A model generated the notes under the pieces. That model was given only the letters and a program-made list of their open reading frames with translations, made no database searches and was not told the origin of the DNA. Positions 9,798-18,037 of a stretch of DNA of 64,000 nt are shown one piece after another. The translations under genes and the position numbers were made by a program. The DNA is taken from the NCBI RefSeq assembly GCF_040066175.1, contig NZ_JBEAAM010000022.1, positions 1 to 64,000 of the forward strand, in the 5' to 3' direction. The stretch's first letter is position 1. The number at the start of each line of letters is the position of its first letter. This DNA comes from Solimonas sp040066175 (GTDB lineage Bacteria; Pseudomonadota; Gammaproteobacteria; Nevskiales; Nevskiaceae).

Positions 9798-10165
9798 CGC
9801 TCGCCACCGCCGTTCCGGACCATGTGCATGACACGAGGTGTCTGACGTTTTGTCATCGTTTTTATCACAGCCTTGCGCGGCCGCCGAGCCGCGATCATGC
9901 ACGTTTTTCAACGGCGAAACCTGCAGCGATGCGGCCTGCGCGCCGGGGTGGCGCGCAAGCCTCTGGTTTTGCAGGGGACCGCGGCGGTCCTGCAGGGCTT
10001 ATGCACAGACTATGCACCGGCTTCGCACCGGTTCAACACAATTGGTTGGGGTTGACGCTGTCTCAAACCACAAGATATGGTTGGCACACTGCCGCGAGTG
10101 CCCACCGCAATCGCGCCGCGCAGCAGTGATCCAATCGTGTTTTTCTCGTTGGGGGAGCCCGAACA
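9798..10165. other. Intergenic regulatory region upstream of nrdA
   Basis: 368 bases between the divergent Gcr-like gene and nrdA. TTATGCACA at 9999-10007 is one base from the DnaA box TTATCCACA, and CTATGCACC follows eight bases later. Two NrdR-like boxes lie at 10036-10083. TTGACG at 10052-10057 followed 17 bases later by ATATGG is a possible weak promoter between them. GGGGGAG at 10150-10156 precedes the nrdA ATG. No gene is seen. Confidence 0.5.
10036..10083 (+). promoter_or_regulatory. Pair of NrdR-like boxes upstream of nrdA
   Basis: ACACAATTGGTTGGGG (10036-10051) and CCACAAGATATGGTTG (10068-10083) each match about 10 of 16 positions of the NrdR consensus (near ACACTATATATTGTGT). Individually weak, but their start-to-start spacing is 32 bp, identical to the better pair before nrdB and close to three helical turns, which is how NrdR sites are usually arranged. 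The second box also contains the dyad AACCA-N7-TGGTT at 10066-10082. Confidence 0.55.
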
Positions 10166-13144
10166 ATGCAGACCGAAACCCTGGTTGCTCCGTCCGCGTC
10201 GCCATCTGACTCGCGCCGCCCGGTGCCGGCGGCAACCGCCGCGACCACCGCCGAGCTGGTCGCCACCGCGCCCGGCGCGGTCAAGGTGATCCGCCGCAAC
10301 GGCAAGGTCACGGCCTTCGACGCGTCCAAGATCCAGATCGCGATGACCAAGGCCTTCCTGGCCGTCGACGGCGCGGCCGCGGCGGCGTCGGCGTCGATGC
10401 GCCAGAAGGTCGAGGCGCTGACCCGCCAGGTCGAGCTGGCGCTGATGCGCCATCTCTCCGGTGGCGGCACGCTGCACATCGAGGACATCCAGGACCAGGT
10501 CGAGCTGGCGCTGATGCGCAACGGCGAGCACAAGGTCGCGCGTGCCTACGTGCTGTACCGCGAGGAGCAGGCCAAGAAGCGCGCCGCCGAAGCCGCCACC
10601 CGGCCAGCCGCCGAGAAACCGCGCCTGTCGATCACGCGCGACGACGGCACGGTCGTCCCTCTCGACGAGGAACGCATGCAACGCCTGGTGCGCGAAGCCT
10701 GCACCGGCCTGACCGGCGTCAACATCGAGGAAGTGGTCAACGCCGCGCTGCGCGACCTCTACGACGGCATGCCGGAAGTGGAGCTGAGCCAGGCGCTGAC
10801 GCTGGCGGCACGCGCGCGCATCGAGAAGGAGCCGAACTACACCTACGTGTCGGCACGCCTGCTGCTCGACGCGCTGCGCCACGAGGCCCTCAAGTTCCTC
10901 GGCATGAGCCAGTCGCGCCCGACCTTCGAGGAGATGCGGGCGATCTACCCGGACTACTTCCGCGAATACATCCACAAGGCCGTGCAGCTGGAGCTGCTCG
11001 ATCCCAAGCTCGCGCTCTACGACCTCGACGCACTGGGCAAGGCGCTGATCGCCGAACGCGACGGCAAGTTCGACTACCTCGGCCTGCAGACGCTCTACGA
11101 CCGCTACTTCATCCACAGCCACAAGACACGCTTCGAACTGCCGCAGGCGTTCTTCATGCGCGTGGCGATGGGCCTGGCGATCAACGAGATCGAGCGCGAA
11201 GCCAAAGCCATCGAGTTCTACCAGCTGCTGTCGAGCTTCGACTTCATGTCGAGCACGCCGACGCTGTTCAACTCCGGAACGCTGCGCCCGCAGCTGTCGA
11301 GCTGCTACCTCACGCAGGTGCCGGACGACCTGCACGGCATCTTCGGCGCGATCCACGACAACGCGATGCTGTCGAAGTTTGCCGGCGGCCTCGGCAACGA
11401 CTGGACGCCGGTGCGCGGCATGGGCGGCTACATCAAGGGCACCAACGGCAAGTCCAACGGCGTCGTGCCCTTCCTCAAGGTCGCCAACGACACGGCCGTG
11501 GCGGTCAACCAGGGCGGCAAGCGCAAGGGCGCGGTGTGCGCGTACCTGGAGACCTGGCACCGCGACATCGAGGAGTTCCTCGAACTGCGCAAGAACACCG
11601 GCGACGACCGCCGCCGCACGCACGACATGAACACGGCCAACTGGGTGCCCGACCTGTTCATGAAGCGCGTGATGGAAGAAGGCCAGTGGACGCTGTTCTC
11701 GCCCGAGGAAACCCCGGACCTGCACGACTTGGTCGGCGAGTCCTTCGAGAAGCGCTACTGCGAGTACGAGAAGCTCGCCGACGAGGGCCGCATCAAGAAC
11801 TTCAAGCGCATGCCGGCGCTCAACCTGTGGCGCAAGATGCTGTCGATGCTGTTCGAGACCGGGCATCCCTGGGTCACGTTCAAGGATCCCTGCAATCTGC
11901 GCTCACCGCAGCAGCACGTCGGCGTCGTGCACAGCTCCAACCTGTGCACCGAGATCACGCTCAACACCAAGGCCGGCCAGGAGATCGCGGTCTGCAATCT
12001 GGGCTCGGTGAACCTGCCGGCGCACGTCACCGCGGACGGCACGCTGGATCTGGCCAAACTCGAAAAGACCGTCAGCACCGCGATGCGCATGCTCGACAAC
12101 GTCATCGAGTACAACTACTACTCGGTGGCCACGGCGCGCAATTCGAACCTGCGCCACCGTCCGGTCGGCCTGGGCGTGATGGGCTTCAACGACGCGCTCT
12201 ACAAGCTGCGCCTGCCCTACGAGTCCGACGCCGCGATCCAGTTCGCCGACGAGTCGATGGAGGCGATCAGCTACTACGCGATCAAGGCCTCGACCGATCT
12301 CGCCGCCGAGCGCGGCAGGTATTCGAGCTTCGAGGGCTCGCTGTGGAGTCAGGGCATACTGCCGATCGACTCGATCCAGATCCTCGCCAAGCAGCGCGGC
12401 GGCTATCTCAAGCAGGACACGAGCGTGTCCGGCCGTTTCGACTGGAACGGTCTGCGCGAGCGCGTGAAGACCGTGGGCATGCGCAACTCCAACACGATGG
12501 CGATCGCGCCGACCGCGACCATCGCCAACATCACCGGCGTGTCCCAGTCGATCGAGCCGACCTACCAGAACCTCTACGTCAAGTCGAACCTTTCCGGCGA
12601 GTTCACCGTCGTCAACGAGTACCTGGTCAACGACCTCAAGAAGCTCGGCCTGTGGGACGAGGTGATGGCGCATGACCTGAAGTACTTCGACGGCTCGGTG
12701 CAGAAGATCGACCGCATCCCGCCGGAGCTCAAGGACATCTACAAGTGCGCCTTCGAGATCGACCCGAAGAGATTGGTCGATGCCGGCAGCCGCCGCCAGA
12801 AGTGGATCGACCAGGCGCAGTCGCTGAACCTGTACATGCGCGAGCCGTCCGGCAAGAAGCTCGACGAGCTCTACAAGCACGCGTGGGTGTCGGGCCTGAA
12901 GACGACCTACTACCTGCGCACGATGGGCGCGACGCACGCGGAAAAGACCACGATCAGCGACGGCCGGCTCAATGCCGTCGGCGGCGTGGGCACGCCCGCG
13001 GTCGCCGCGGCGGCGCACCCGGCCAGGCCCGCTGCCGCGCCGGAGCCGATCGTTGCCCCGCCGGCGGCTGTCGCCGCCGCCACCGACGTCGGCAGCGCCA
13101 AGGTCTGCTCGATCCTCGATCCGGACTGCGAAGCCTGCCAGTAA
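10166..13144 (+). CDS. nrdA: Ribonucleoside-diphosphate reductase class Ia, alpha subunit
   Basis: Reduces ribonucleoside diphosphates to deoxyribonucleotides in complex with NrdB. At 992 aa it is a long form with two N-terminal ATP-cone regulatory domains (about 37-130, VKVIRRNGKVTAFDASKI, and about 150-235, SITRDDGTVVPLDEERM). Catalytic residues lie in SSNLCTEI (Asn592, thiyl Cys594, Glu596); the redox pair is Cys380 (SSCYL) and Cys610 (AVCNLGS). The C-terminal shuttle motif is CSILDPDCEACQ. A GGGGGAG ribosome-binding site precedes the ATG. NrdR-like boxes lie upstream and a strong terminator directly downstream, so nrdA and nrdB are separate transcripts. Confidence 0.97.
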   Translation: MQTETLVAPSASPSDSRRPVPAATAATTAELVATAPGAVKVIRRNGKVTAFDASKIQIAMTKAFLAVDGAAAAASASMRQKVEALTRQVELALMRHLSGGGTLHIEDIQDQVELALMRNGEHKVARAYVLYREEQAKKRAAEAATRPAAEKPRLSITRDDGTVVPLDEERMQRLVREACTGLTGVNIEEVVNAALRDLYDGMPEVELSQALTLAARARIEKEPNYTYVSARLLLDALRHEALKFLGMSQSRPTFEEMRAIYPDYFREYIHKAVQLELLDPKLALYDLDALGKALIAERDGKFDYLGLQTLYDRYFIHSHKTRFELPQAFFMRVAMGLAINEIEREAKAIEFYQLLSSFDFMSSTPTLFNSGTLRPQLSSCYLTQVPDDLHGIFGAIHDNAMLSKFAGGLGNDWTPVRGMGGYIKGTNGKSNGVVPFLKVANDTAVAVNQGGKRKGAVCAYLETWHRDIEEFLELRKNTGDDRRRTHDMNTANWVPDLFMKRVMEEGQWTLFSPEETPDLHDLVGESFEKRYCEYEKLADEGRIKNFKRMPALNLWRKMLSMLFETGHPWVTFKDPCNLRSPQQHVGVVHSSNLCTEITLNTKAGQEIAVCNLGSVNLPAHVTADGTLDLAKLEKTVSTAMRMLDNVIEYNYYSVATARNSNLRHRPVGLGVMGFNDALYKLRLPYESDAAIQFADESMEAISYYAIKASTDLAAERGRYSSFEGSLWSQGILPIDSIQILAKQRGGYLKQDTSVSGRFDWNGLRERVKTVGMRNSNTMAIAPTATIANITGVSQSIEPTYQNLYVKSNLSGEFTVVNEYLVNDLKKLGLWDEVMAHDLKYFDGSVQKIDRIPPELKDIYKCAFEIDPKRLVDAGSRRQKWIDQAQSLNLYMREPSGKKLDELYKHAWVSGLKTTYYLRTMGATHAEKTTISDGRLNAVGGVGTPAVAAAAHPARPAAAPEPIVAPPAAVAAATDVGSAKVCSILDPDCEACQ

Positions 13145-13163
13145 CACCCGCGCTGGCAGCACT

Positions 13164-13196
13164 GGCCCCGTGGCGCTCGCCACGGGGCCTTTTGTT
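13164..13196 (+). terminator. Rho-independent terminator of nrdA
   Basis: An 11-bp perfect GC-rich stem (GGCCCCGTGGC with GCCACGGGGCC, four-base loop GCTC) is followed by TTTTGTT. It begins 20 bases after the nrdA stop codon. Confidence 0.9.
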
Positions 13197-13317
13197 CCGC
13201 GGCGACTGTGCGCAAGCCTGTGCACAGCCCCTGGACACCCCCCGGAAGAACCCGCCTGAAAACCCTTGGACGGGCGCTGGAACAGCCTGTGGGCAAGCAG
13301 CGGACAAGCTGTGTTGA

Positions 13318-13365
13318 TCACTATATATTGCGATCGCACTGCAGCATGATCACTACAGATTGTGT
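13318..13365 (+). promoter_or_regulatory. Pair of NrdR boxes upstream of nrdB
   Basis: TCACTATATATTGCGA (13318-13333) and TCACTACAGATTGTGT (13350-13365) each closely match the NrdR palindrome (near ACACTATATATTGTGT). They start 32 bp apart, about three helical turns, as expected for cooperative NrdR binding. The first overlaps a TATATT hexamer. NrdR represses class I ribonucleotide reductase genes when dATP is high. Confidence 0.85.
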
Positions 13366-13497
13366 GAACCCCTTGACGAGGCCGCGCGCGCGAGCGCACT
13401 CTTGGACATCGCGCGCAGACGTTTCGCAGGAGCTGCGCCGCCCCCGCAATGACGCCATCACCGGACCCGCGTCCGGCACCAGAATGAGGACACCGAC

Positions 13498-14694
13498 ATG
13501 CTGAGCTGGGACGACACGCCGAGCACCGCCACCCCATCCGCGCCGACCGCGCCGGCACCCGCGTACAAACCGAATCCCGCGGTCATCGCGCAGGCCGCGT
13601 CAGGTCACACGACGGGCCACGCGGCGCACGCGCCCGCGGCCGGCGCCACGGGGCTGGAGAACGTCGAGATGGGCGCACGCCGCATCCGCGTGGACGACAA
13701 GAGGATCATCAACTGCCGCGCCGACCTCAACCAGCTCGTGCCCTTCAAGTACAAGTGGGCCTGGGAGAAGTACCTCGACGCCTGCAACAACCATTGGATG
13801 CCGCAGGAAATCAACATGTCCGCGGACATCGCCCTGTGGCAGGACCCCAATGGGCTCACCGAGGACGAGCGCACGATCATCAAGCGCAGCCTCGGCTTCT
13901 TCTCCACCGCCGACTCGCTGGTCGCCAACAACCTCGTGCTCGCGGTGTATCGCCACCTCACCAACCCCGAGTGCCGCCAGTACCTGCTGCGCCAGGCCTT
14001 CGAGGAAGCGATCCACACGCACGCCTACCAGTACTGCATCGAGAGCCTGGGCCTGGACGAGGCGGAAGTGTTCAACATGTACCGCGAGATCCCGAGCATC
14101 CACGACAAGGCCGCGTGGAGCCTGCCGTTCACGCAGAGCCTCGCCGATCCCGACTTCCACACCGGAACAAAGGAGGCCGACCAGCGCCTGCTGCGCGACC
14201 TGATTGCGTTCTACGTCGTCTTCGAAGGCATCTTCTTCTACGTCGGCTTCGTGCAGCTGCTCAGCTTCGGCCGCCGCAACAAGATGGTCGGCACCTCCGA
14301 GCAGATCCAGTACATCATGCGCGATGAGTCGATGCACATGAATTTCGGCATCGATGTGATCAACCAGATCAAGCTCGAAAACCCGCACCTGTGGACCGCC
14401 GAGTTCCAGCAGGAAGTGGCCCACATGATCGTCGAGGCCACCGAACTGGAGATCCGCTACGCGCACGACACCATGCCGCGCGGCGTGCTCGGCCTCAACG
14501 CCAGCATGTTCAACGAATACATGAAGTTCATCGCCAACCGCCGCTGCGCCCAGATCGGCCTCAAGCCGCTGTACCCCGGTGCGGAAAACCCGTTCCCGTG
14601 GATGAGCGAGGTGATGGACCTCAAGAAGGAGAAGAACTTCTTCGAGACGCGCGTGACGGAGTATCAGACGGGTGGCGCCCTGAGCTGGGATTGA
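13498..14694 (+). CDS. nrdB: Ribonucleoside-diphosphate reductase class Ia, beta subunit
   Basis: Di-iron/tyrosyl-radical subunit of 398 aa. Ligands visible are Asp139 (TADSLV), Glu170 and His173 (FEEAIHTHAY) and a later EXXH (RDESMHMNFG). Tyr177 occupies the radical-tyrosine position, so although the sequence resembles the Chlamydia-like branch it keeps the tyrosine that class Ic enzymes replace with Phe. An Ala/Pro-rich extension covers about residues 7-55. The N-terminus MLSWDD repeats the C-terminal tail ALSWD, the part of R2 that docks on R1. The stop codon lies right at the junction with an IS256-type remnant, so no native terminator remains. Confidence 0.96.
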   Translation: MLSWDDTPSTATPSAPTAPAPAYKPNPAVIAQAASGHTTGHAAHAPAAGATGLENVEMGARRIRVDDKRIINCRADLNQLVPFKYKWAWEKYLDACNNHWMPQEINMSADIALWQDPNGLTEDERTIIKRSLGFFSTADSLVANNLVLAVYRHLTNPECRQYLLRQAFEEAIHTHAYQYCIESLGLDEAEVFNMYREIPSIHDKAAWSLPFTQSLADPDFHTGTKEADQRLLRDLIAFYVVFEGIFFYVGFVQLLSFGRRNKMVGTSEQIQYIMRDESMHMNFGIDVINQIKLENPHLWTAEFQQEVAHMIVEATELEIRYAHDTMPRGVLGLNASMFNEYMKFIANRRCAQIGLKPLYPGAENPFPWMSEVMDLKKEKNFFETRVTEYQTGGALSWD

Positions 14695-15302
14695 CCCGCC
14701 GGCATTCACGCCGACGGCAACGATCACTGCCACCGACACGATCCGGCCGGCCTGACGGGTCTTCACGTAGGTCGCGTCGATCCACAGGTACGGCCAGTCG
14801 CCTTCGATCGGCCGGTCCAGAAAGGCATGGACGCGCTCGTCGATTTCCTCGCACAGCCGGGAAACCTGACTCTTGGAGATCCCGCTGCCGCCCATGGCCT
14901 GCACCAGATCGTCCACCGAGCGCGTCGAGATGCCCTGGATGTACGCCTCCTGGATCACCGCCGTCAGTGTTCGGCGGGCAAACGATTCACCGGATCGTTT
15001 GCTGATCCGCCTCACTCTCGGCCATCCGGCGCGGCTCCAGAAAGCCCGGGAAGTAGCTGCTCTTGCGTAGCTTGGGGATGCGCAGCTCGACCGTACCGGC
15101 CCGCGTCTGCCAGTCGCGCTCGCGGTAGCCGTTGCGCTGGACCAAGCGCTCGGCGCTCTTCTCGCCATACGCTGCGCCGGTCAGCGCCCCGACCTCCAGC
15201 TCCATCAGCCGCTTACCTGGCAAAGCCGATCATCTCGCGCAGCAGGTCTGCGTCCGGGCTCTTCTCCAGCAGCGCACGCAAGTTTATCATCTCATCGGTC
15301 AT
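14695..15302 (-). pseudogene. IS256-family transposase, frameshifted and truncated
   Basis: The start codon at 15302 opens MTDEMINLRALLEKSPDADL up to LREMIGFAR, typical of IS256 transposases, and then stops. The next segment continues in another frame (KRLMELEVGALTGAAYGEKS, then GTVELRIPKLRKSSYFPGF, FLEPRRMAE). A third frame carries TAVIQEAYIQGISTRSVDDL and GDWPYLWIDATYVKTRQAGR with the first catalytic Asp, ending at VAVIVAVGVNAGG beside nrdB. At least two frameshifts plus loss of the C-terminal half (second Asp and Glu of the DDE triad) make it non-functional. Confidence 0.85.
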
Positions 15303-15405
15303 CGGTGGTTCCTTGTGTTCAGGGTTGAGTCTTCGCAAACCCAAACCTAAACCAGTTGCCACCGATGACCTTCAGAACCTACACCACGTCGTGGGACACG
15401 ACCCG
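14695..15405 (-). mobile_element. Truncated IS256-family insertion sequence remnant
   Basis: Remnant of an IS256-type element. At its right end, GAACCTACACCACG and GTGGGACACGACC (about 15375-15405) resemble the ACACCAC...GGACAC terminal repeat of this family. The transposase N-terminal part reads leftward from 15302. The other end is lost: homology stops directly at the nrdB stop codon. About half of the original element is deleted, so it cannot move by itself. Confidence 0.78.
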
Positions 15406-15411
15406 ATACCG

Positions 15412-16278
15412 TCATGACCCATGGTGGTGAGGTCGCAAGCTGTCGGGAACGCCGGGCCTGGCGATGCCCCCATGATCCAGCCACTGCGCCGTGGCATCGC
15501 GGGCGCGGTCGATCAACTCGGCGCCGTGGTCGAAGTCGAACACGTTCACGGCCAGCGGGCACAGCGGCGGCACGATGACGATCTCGGCGCGCTGCCCGTG
15601 CAGCGCCACATCCCGAACGAGCTGACGCATGATCAGCAGATTGATGGCATGCAGCGCCATCGCCCAGGCGCTTTGCGGACGATCGTCCGACGCACACGAA
15701 AACCCGGTCGGCAGAACGATCAGACGCTCAGCACCCAGCGCGATTGCCTCGGCAATGGGTGTGTTGCTCGTCACCCCGCCGTCAATCAGCGTGCGGCCCT
15801 GATGCGTGACCGCCGGAAACACCGACGGAATGGCGGCGCTGGCCAGCAATGCCGTTCTTGCGGACCCCTCGGACAGGCTCACCGCTTCACCGGTCAGAAG
15901 GTCGGTGGCGACGACGTGAATGGGAATCGCCGCCTTTTCGAGGCGCGCGTACGGCAGCGCGGCGTCGATGACGCGGCCCAACGCGCTGGGCGAGATGAGA
16001 TAGCTGCGCCGTCCGAGGGCTGTGCGTAGCCCGTCGATCCAGCTCAAGGGAAAGACATCCTGGCGACGCAAGCCGCGCCAGATCGACGCAAGCGCCTCCA
16101 TCCCGGCAGAGTCTGGACGCCCGGCCAGGTACGCGGCGTTGATGGCGCCGACAGACGCGCCGACGACGAGGTCTGGGCACAGGCCGGCCGCGATGAGCGC
16201 TTGCAGGCTTCCGACCTGAACGGCGCCGAGGCTGCCGCCGCCGGCCAGTATCCACGCGGTGCGAGCGTGCAGGGTCAC
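15412..16278 (-). CDS. Patatin-like phospholipase
   Basis: Patatin/RssA-type lipid acyl hydrolase, 288 aa. The oxyanion loop is AGGGSLGA (about 12-19), the nucleophile Ser42 sits in VGASVGAIN, and the catalytic Asp is in IDGGV (near residue 168), forming the Ser-Asp dyad. No signal peptide is seen, so it is probably cytoplasmic. Its start codon overlaps the stop of the AhpD-like gene by ATGA, implying coupled translation. It ends within about ten bases of the IS256-type terminus. Confidence 0.85.
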   Translation of the reverse strand: MTLHARTAWILAGGGSLGAVQVGSLQALIAAGLCPDLVVGASVGAINAAYLAGRPDSAGMEALASIWRGLRRQDVFPLSWIDGLRTALGRRSYLISPSALGRVIDAALPYARLEKAAIPIHVVATDLLTGEAVSLSEGSARTALLASAAIPSVFPAVTHQGRTLIDGGVTSNTPIAEAIALGAERLIVLPTGFSCASDDRPQSAWAMALHAINLLIMRQLVRDVALHGQRAEIVIVPPLCPLAVNVFDFDHGAELIDRARDATAQWLDHGGIARPGVPDSLRPHHHGS

Positions 16279-16874
16279 GTGTCGTCCGGCTGCGGAACGT
16301 CCGGAAGCGGCGGCACAACGCCGATCCGTCGTCCGTAGTTCATGTACGGCGACGGGTCATTCTGCTGAGGGGCCGCGCCGTGGCGCTCACGCTGCGCTGC
16401 CTGTATCGCGGAGCTGGTCCTGACGCCCATCCCTTCAACGAGTCGGTTCATGAAGTTGAAGAGCGCACAGGTCGCAACGGCATCGTGCAGGGCGCGCGCG
16501 CTCCATCCCGCGGCGTACACCTGTGCCCGGTCCTGTTCGGTGACGCGAGCCGGGGTGCGCGTCAACTTGCCGACGTAGTACAGCAAGGACTTGAGGCGCT
16601 GTTCGACCGGTGCGGCGTCCAGGTCGTCGACCAGCGCGCGGATCAGGTCTTCGCTGACTCCGAACGTGCTCGCGATGATGCTGTGCGCGCCAAAGCAGAA
16701 CCCGCAGGCGTTGATGCCGGACACATACGCCGCGATCAACTCCCGCTGCGCAACGCTCAGGTCCGACGCTCCACGCAGCAGGATGTCGTGGTAGGCGAGC
16801 AGTTCGGGAACGCCATGCGGATAGGCGCGGAACACATCGGCGAGGTCCGGCGCTTCAGATGGATTCGTGCTCAT
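16275..16874 (-). CDS. AhpD/carboxymuconolactone-decarboxylase family peroxidase-like protein
   Basis: Protein of 199 aa. The AhpD-type redox motif is CGFCFGAHS (CxxC with a nearby His, about residues 57-65), preceded by LSVAQRELIAAYVSGINA, as in 'peroxidase-related' members of the family. The start at 16874 (MSTNPSEAP) is chosen because upstream in-frame codons add unconserved sequence. It lies 165 bases after hvfA and overlaps the patatin gene. Such proteins often reduce peroxides via a dithiol; the electron donor here is unknown. Confidence 0.75.
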   Translation of the reverse strand: MSTNPSEAPDLADVFRAYPHGVPELLAYHDILLRGASDLSVAQRELIAAYVSGINACGFCFGAHSIIASTFGVSEDLIRALVDDLDAAPVEQRLKSLLYYVGKLTRTPARVTEQDRAQVYAAGWSARALHDAVATCALFNFMNRLVEGMGVRTSSAIQAAQRERHGAAPQQNDPSPYMNYGRRIGVVPPLPDVPQPDDT

Positions 16875-17039
16875 TCGGGTGCTCGTCTGCAGAGTCTGCG
16901 AAGGACCGGTGGCCGCAAGGCTGGGGAGGACCGTTGGTGGTCCGGCCAGGGGATGCCTTACGCCGGGCATGCCACCGGTCCGACGCAGTCGCTGGTCAGG
17001 GCGACCGTGACGGCGTCAGCCGCGCGATCGCCGGGCGAA

Positions 17040-17384
17040 TCACTTCTTGCCGCCGCACTTGCCTTCGCCGCATTTGCCTTCAGCAGCCTTACCTTCTGCG
17101 GTCTTACCATCGCCGCCGGCCTTCGACTTGTCGGCGCCGCACTTGCCCTCACCGCACTTGCCTTCCGCCGACTTGCCATCGGCACCGGCGCTCTTCTTGT
17201 CGGCGCCGCACTTAGCTTCGCCACATTTCGCTTCACCTGCCTTGTCTTCGGCGGCGGCGACCTGATAGCCGCCGGCGAGATCCTGGGCGGCGAACACGGA
17301 CTCGGCATGCAGACCACCGTACGCGGCGACGACCGCTGCGCCCAGCGCAATGGCAACGGGCTTCTTTGCACAGATCATGATCAT
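17040..17384 (-). CDS. hvfA: HvfA-like RiPP precursor (copper-binding peptide type)
   Basis: Small secreted peptide precursor, 114 aa. An N-terminal signal sequence (PVAIALGAAVVAAYGG, residues about 9-24) is followed by a low-complexity core with six Cys in EAKCG/EGKCG units, arranged as three doublets (EAKCGEAKCG, EGKCGEGKCG twice) separated by ADKK...ADGKSA linkers. This is the signature of HvfA-type peptides, whose cysteines are converted to oxazolone/thioamide copper ligands by an MNIO (DUF692) enzyme with a DUF2063 partner. Neither is in this window. The start overlaps hvfX by ATGA, with GGAGAG upstream. A second in-frame ATG lies two codons in. Confidence 0.82.
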   Translation of the reverse strand: MIMICAKKPVAIALGAAVVAAYGGLHAESVFAAQDLAGGYQVAAAEDKAGEAKCGEAKCGADKKSAGADGKSAEGKCGEGKCGADKSKAGGDGKTAEGKAAEGKCGEGKCGGKK

Positions 17385-18037
17385 GACAACTCTCCATGTG
17401 GGACTGGGGAACAGGACAGGGGATCGGGTCGGCCACGTGCGCGTTCACGACGCTTGAGCCACTCCGATACCCAGTAGTCGACGCTGACGTAACGCCCCGC
17501 GCCGAGGAACGCGAGCGCCAGCAGCATCACGAAATAGGTCGCGGCAAACTCGATGCCGTTGTTGAGGATCACGAAGCTGCCGTGCTCAGTCAGCCACTCG
17601 TAGTTGCCGTGCTCCTGCAGAATCTCCTTGGCTCGCGCGAGGCGCTCGGCGGCCTCGACGGTGCGCTCGGTTGCGAATGGTCCGGACCCCTCGGCAATCG
17701 CAAGCCAGCCGTTCTGCCAATGCACGGTGCCGGCGGCCACCACCATCGTGAACATCAGAGGGATCGCGAACCAGCGCACCGCGACAACCAGCAACAGAGA
17801 GATCGCGCCACCGATTTCCGTGGCCGTCGCGAAAAGGGCCATCGGCCAGGGAAACGGCAGACCCAGCCCCCAAGCCGGATTGCCGAACCAGGCCACCGTG
17901 TCGCCGAAGCCTTCCAACTTTCGCGTTCCGGCCATCCAGAAGATCGGGACGAGGTAGAGACGCAGCAGCAGCGGCGCGACGAAGTCGGCAGCGCCGAAGG
18001 ACATGAGCGCGCAATGCAGGCGTGCCAACAACTTCAT
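17381..18037 (-). CDS. hvfX: HvfX-like DoxX-family membrane protein
   Basis: DoxX-family inner-membrane protein, 218 aa, with about four hydrophobic helices (FVAPLLLRLYLVPIFWMAG; MALFATATEIGGAISLLLVV; FAIPLMFTMVVAAGTVHW; FAATYFVMLLALAFLGAG). Its size, the central soluble insert (about 125-165) and coupling to an HvfA-like precursor match HvfX, the DoxX partner of copper-binding RiPP clusters, whose exact role is unsettled. It is the first gene of the leftward unit; the promoter must lie in 18038-18290, where I see no clear -35/-10 pair. Confidence 0.8.
   Translation of the reverse strand: MKLLARLHCALMSFGAADFVAPLLLRLYLVPIFWMAGTRKLEGFGDTVAWFGNPAWGLGLPFPWPMALFATATEIGGAISLLLVVAVRWFAIPLMFTMVVAAGTVHWQNGWLAIAEGSGPFATERTVEAAERLARAKEILQEHGNYEWLTEHGSFVILNNGIEFAATYFVMLLALAFLGAGRYVSVDYWVSEWLKRRERARGRPDPLSCSPVPHGELS

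Larger units (their letters stand above)
13145..13497. other. Intergenic region between nrdA and nrdB
   Basis: 353 bases holding, in order, the nrdA terminator (13164-13196), DnaA-box-like TGTGGGCAA at 13288-13296 (reverse sense, two mismatches), an NrdR box pair (13318-13365), and GC-rich leader up to the nrdB ATG. The first NrdR box overlaps TATATT, a plausible -10, so repressor binding there would block RNA polymerase. No gene is seen. Confidence 0.6.

Noticed and set aside
13498..14694. Class Ic (Mn/Fe, tyrosine-less) assignment for NrdB
   Set aside because: The radical position in FEEAIHTHAY is Tyr, so class Ia is the simpler reading.
13600..15168. Long minus-strand open frame opposite nrdB
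   Set aside because: Within nrdB it is an antisense shadow of high-GC coding DNA; only the portion right of 14695 has IS256 homology.
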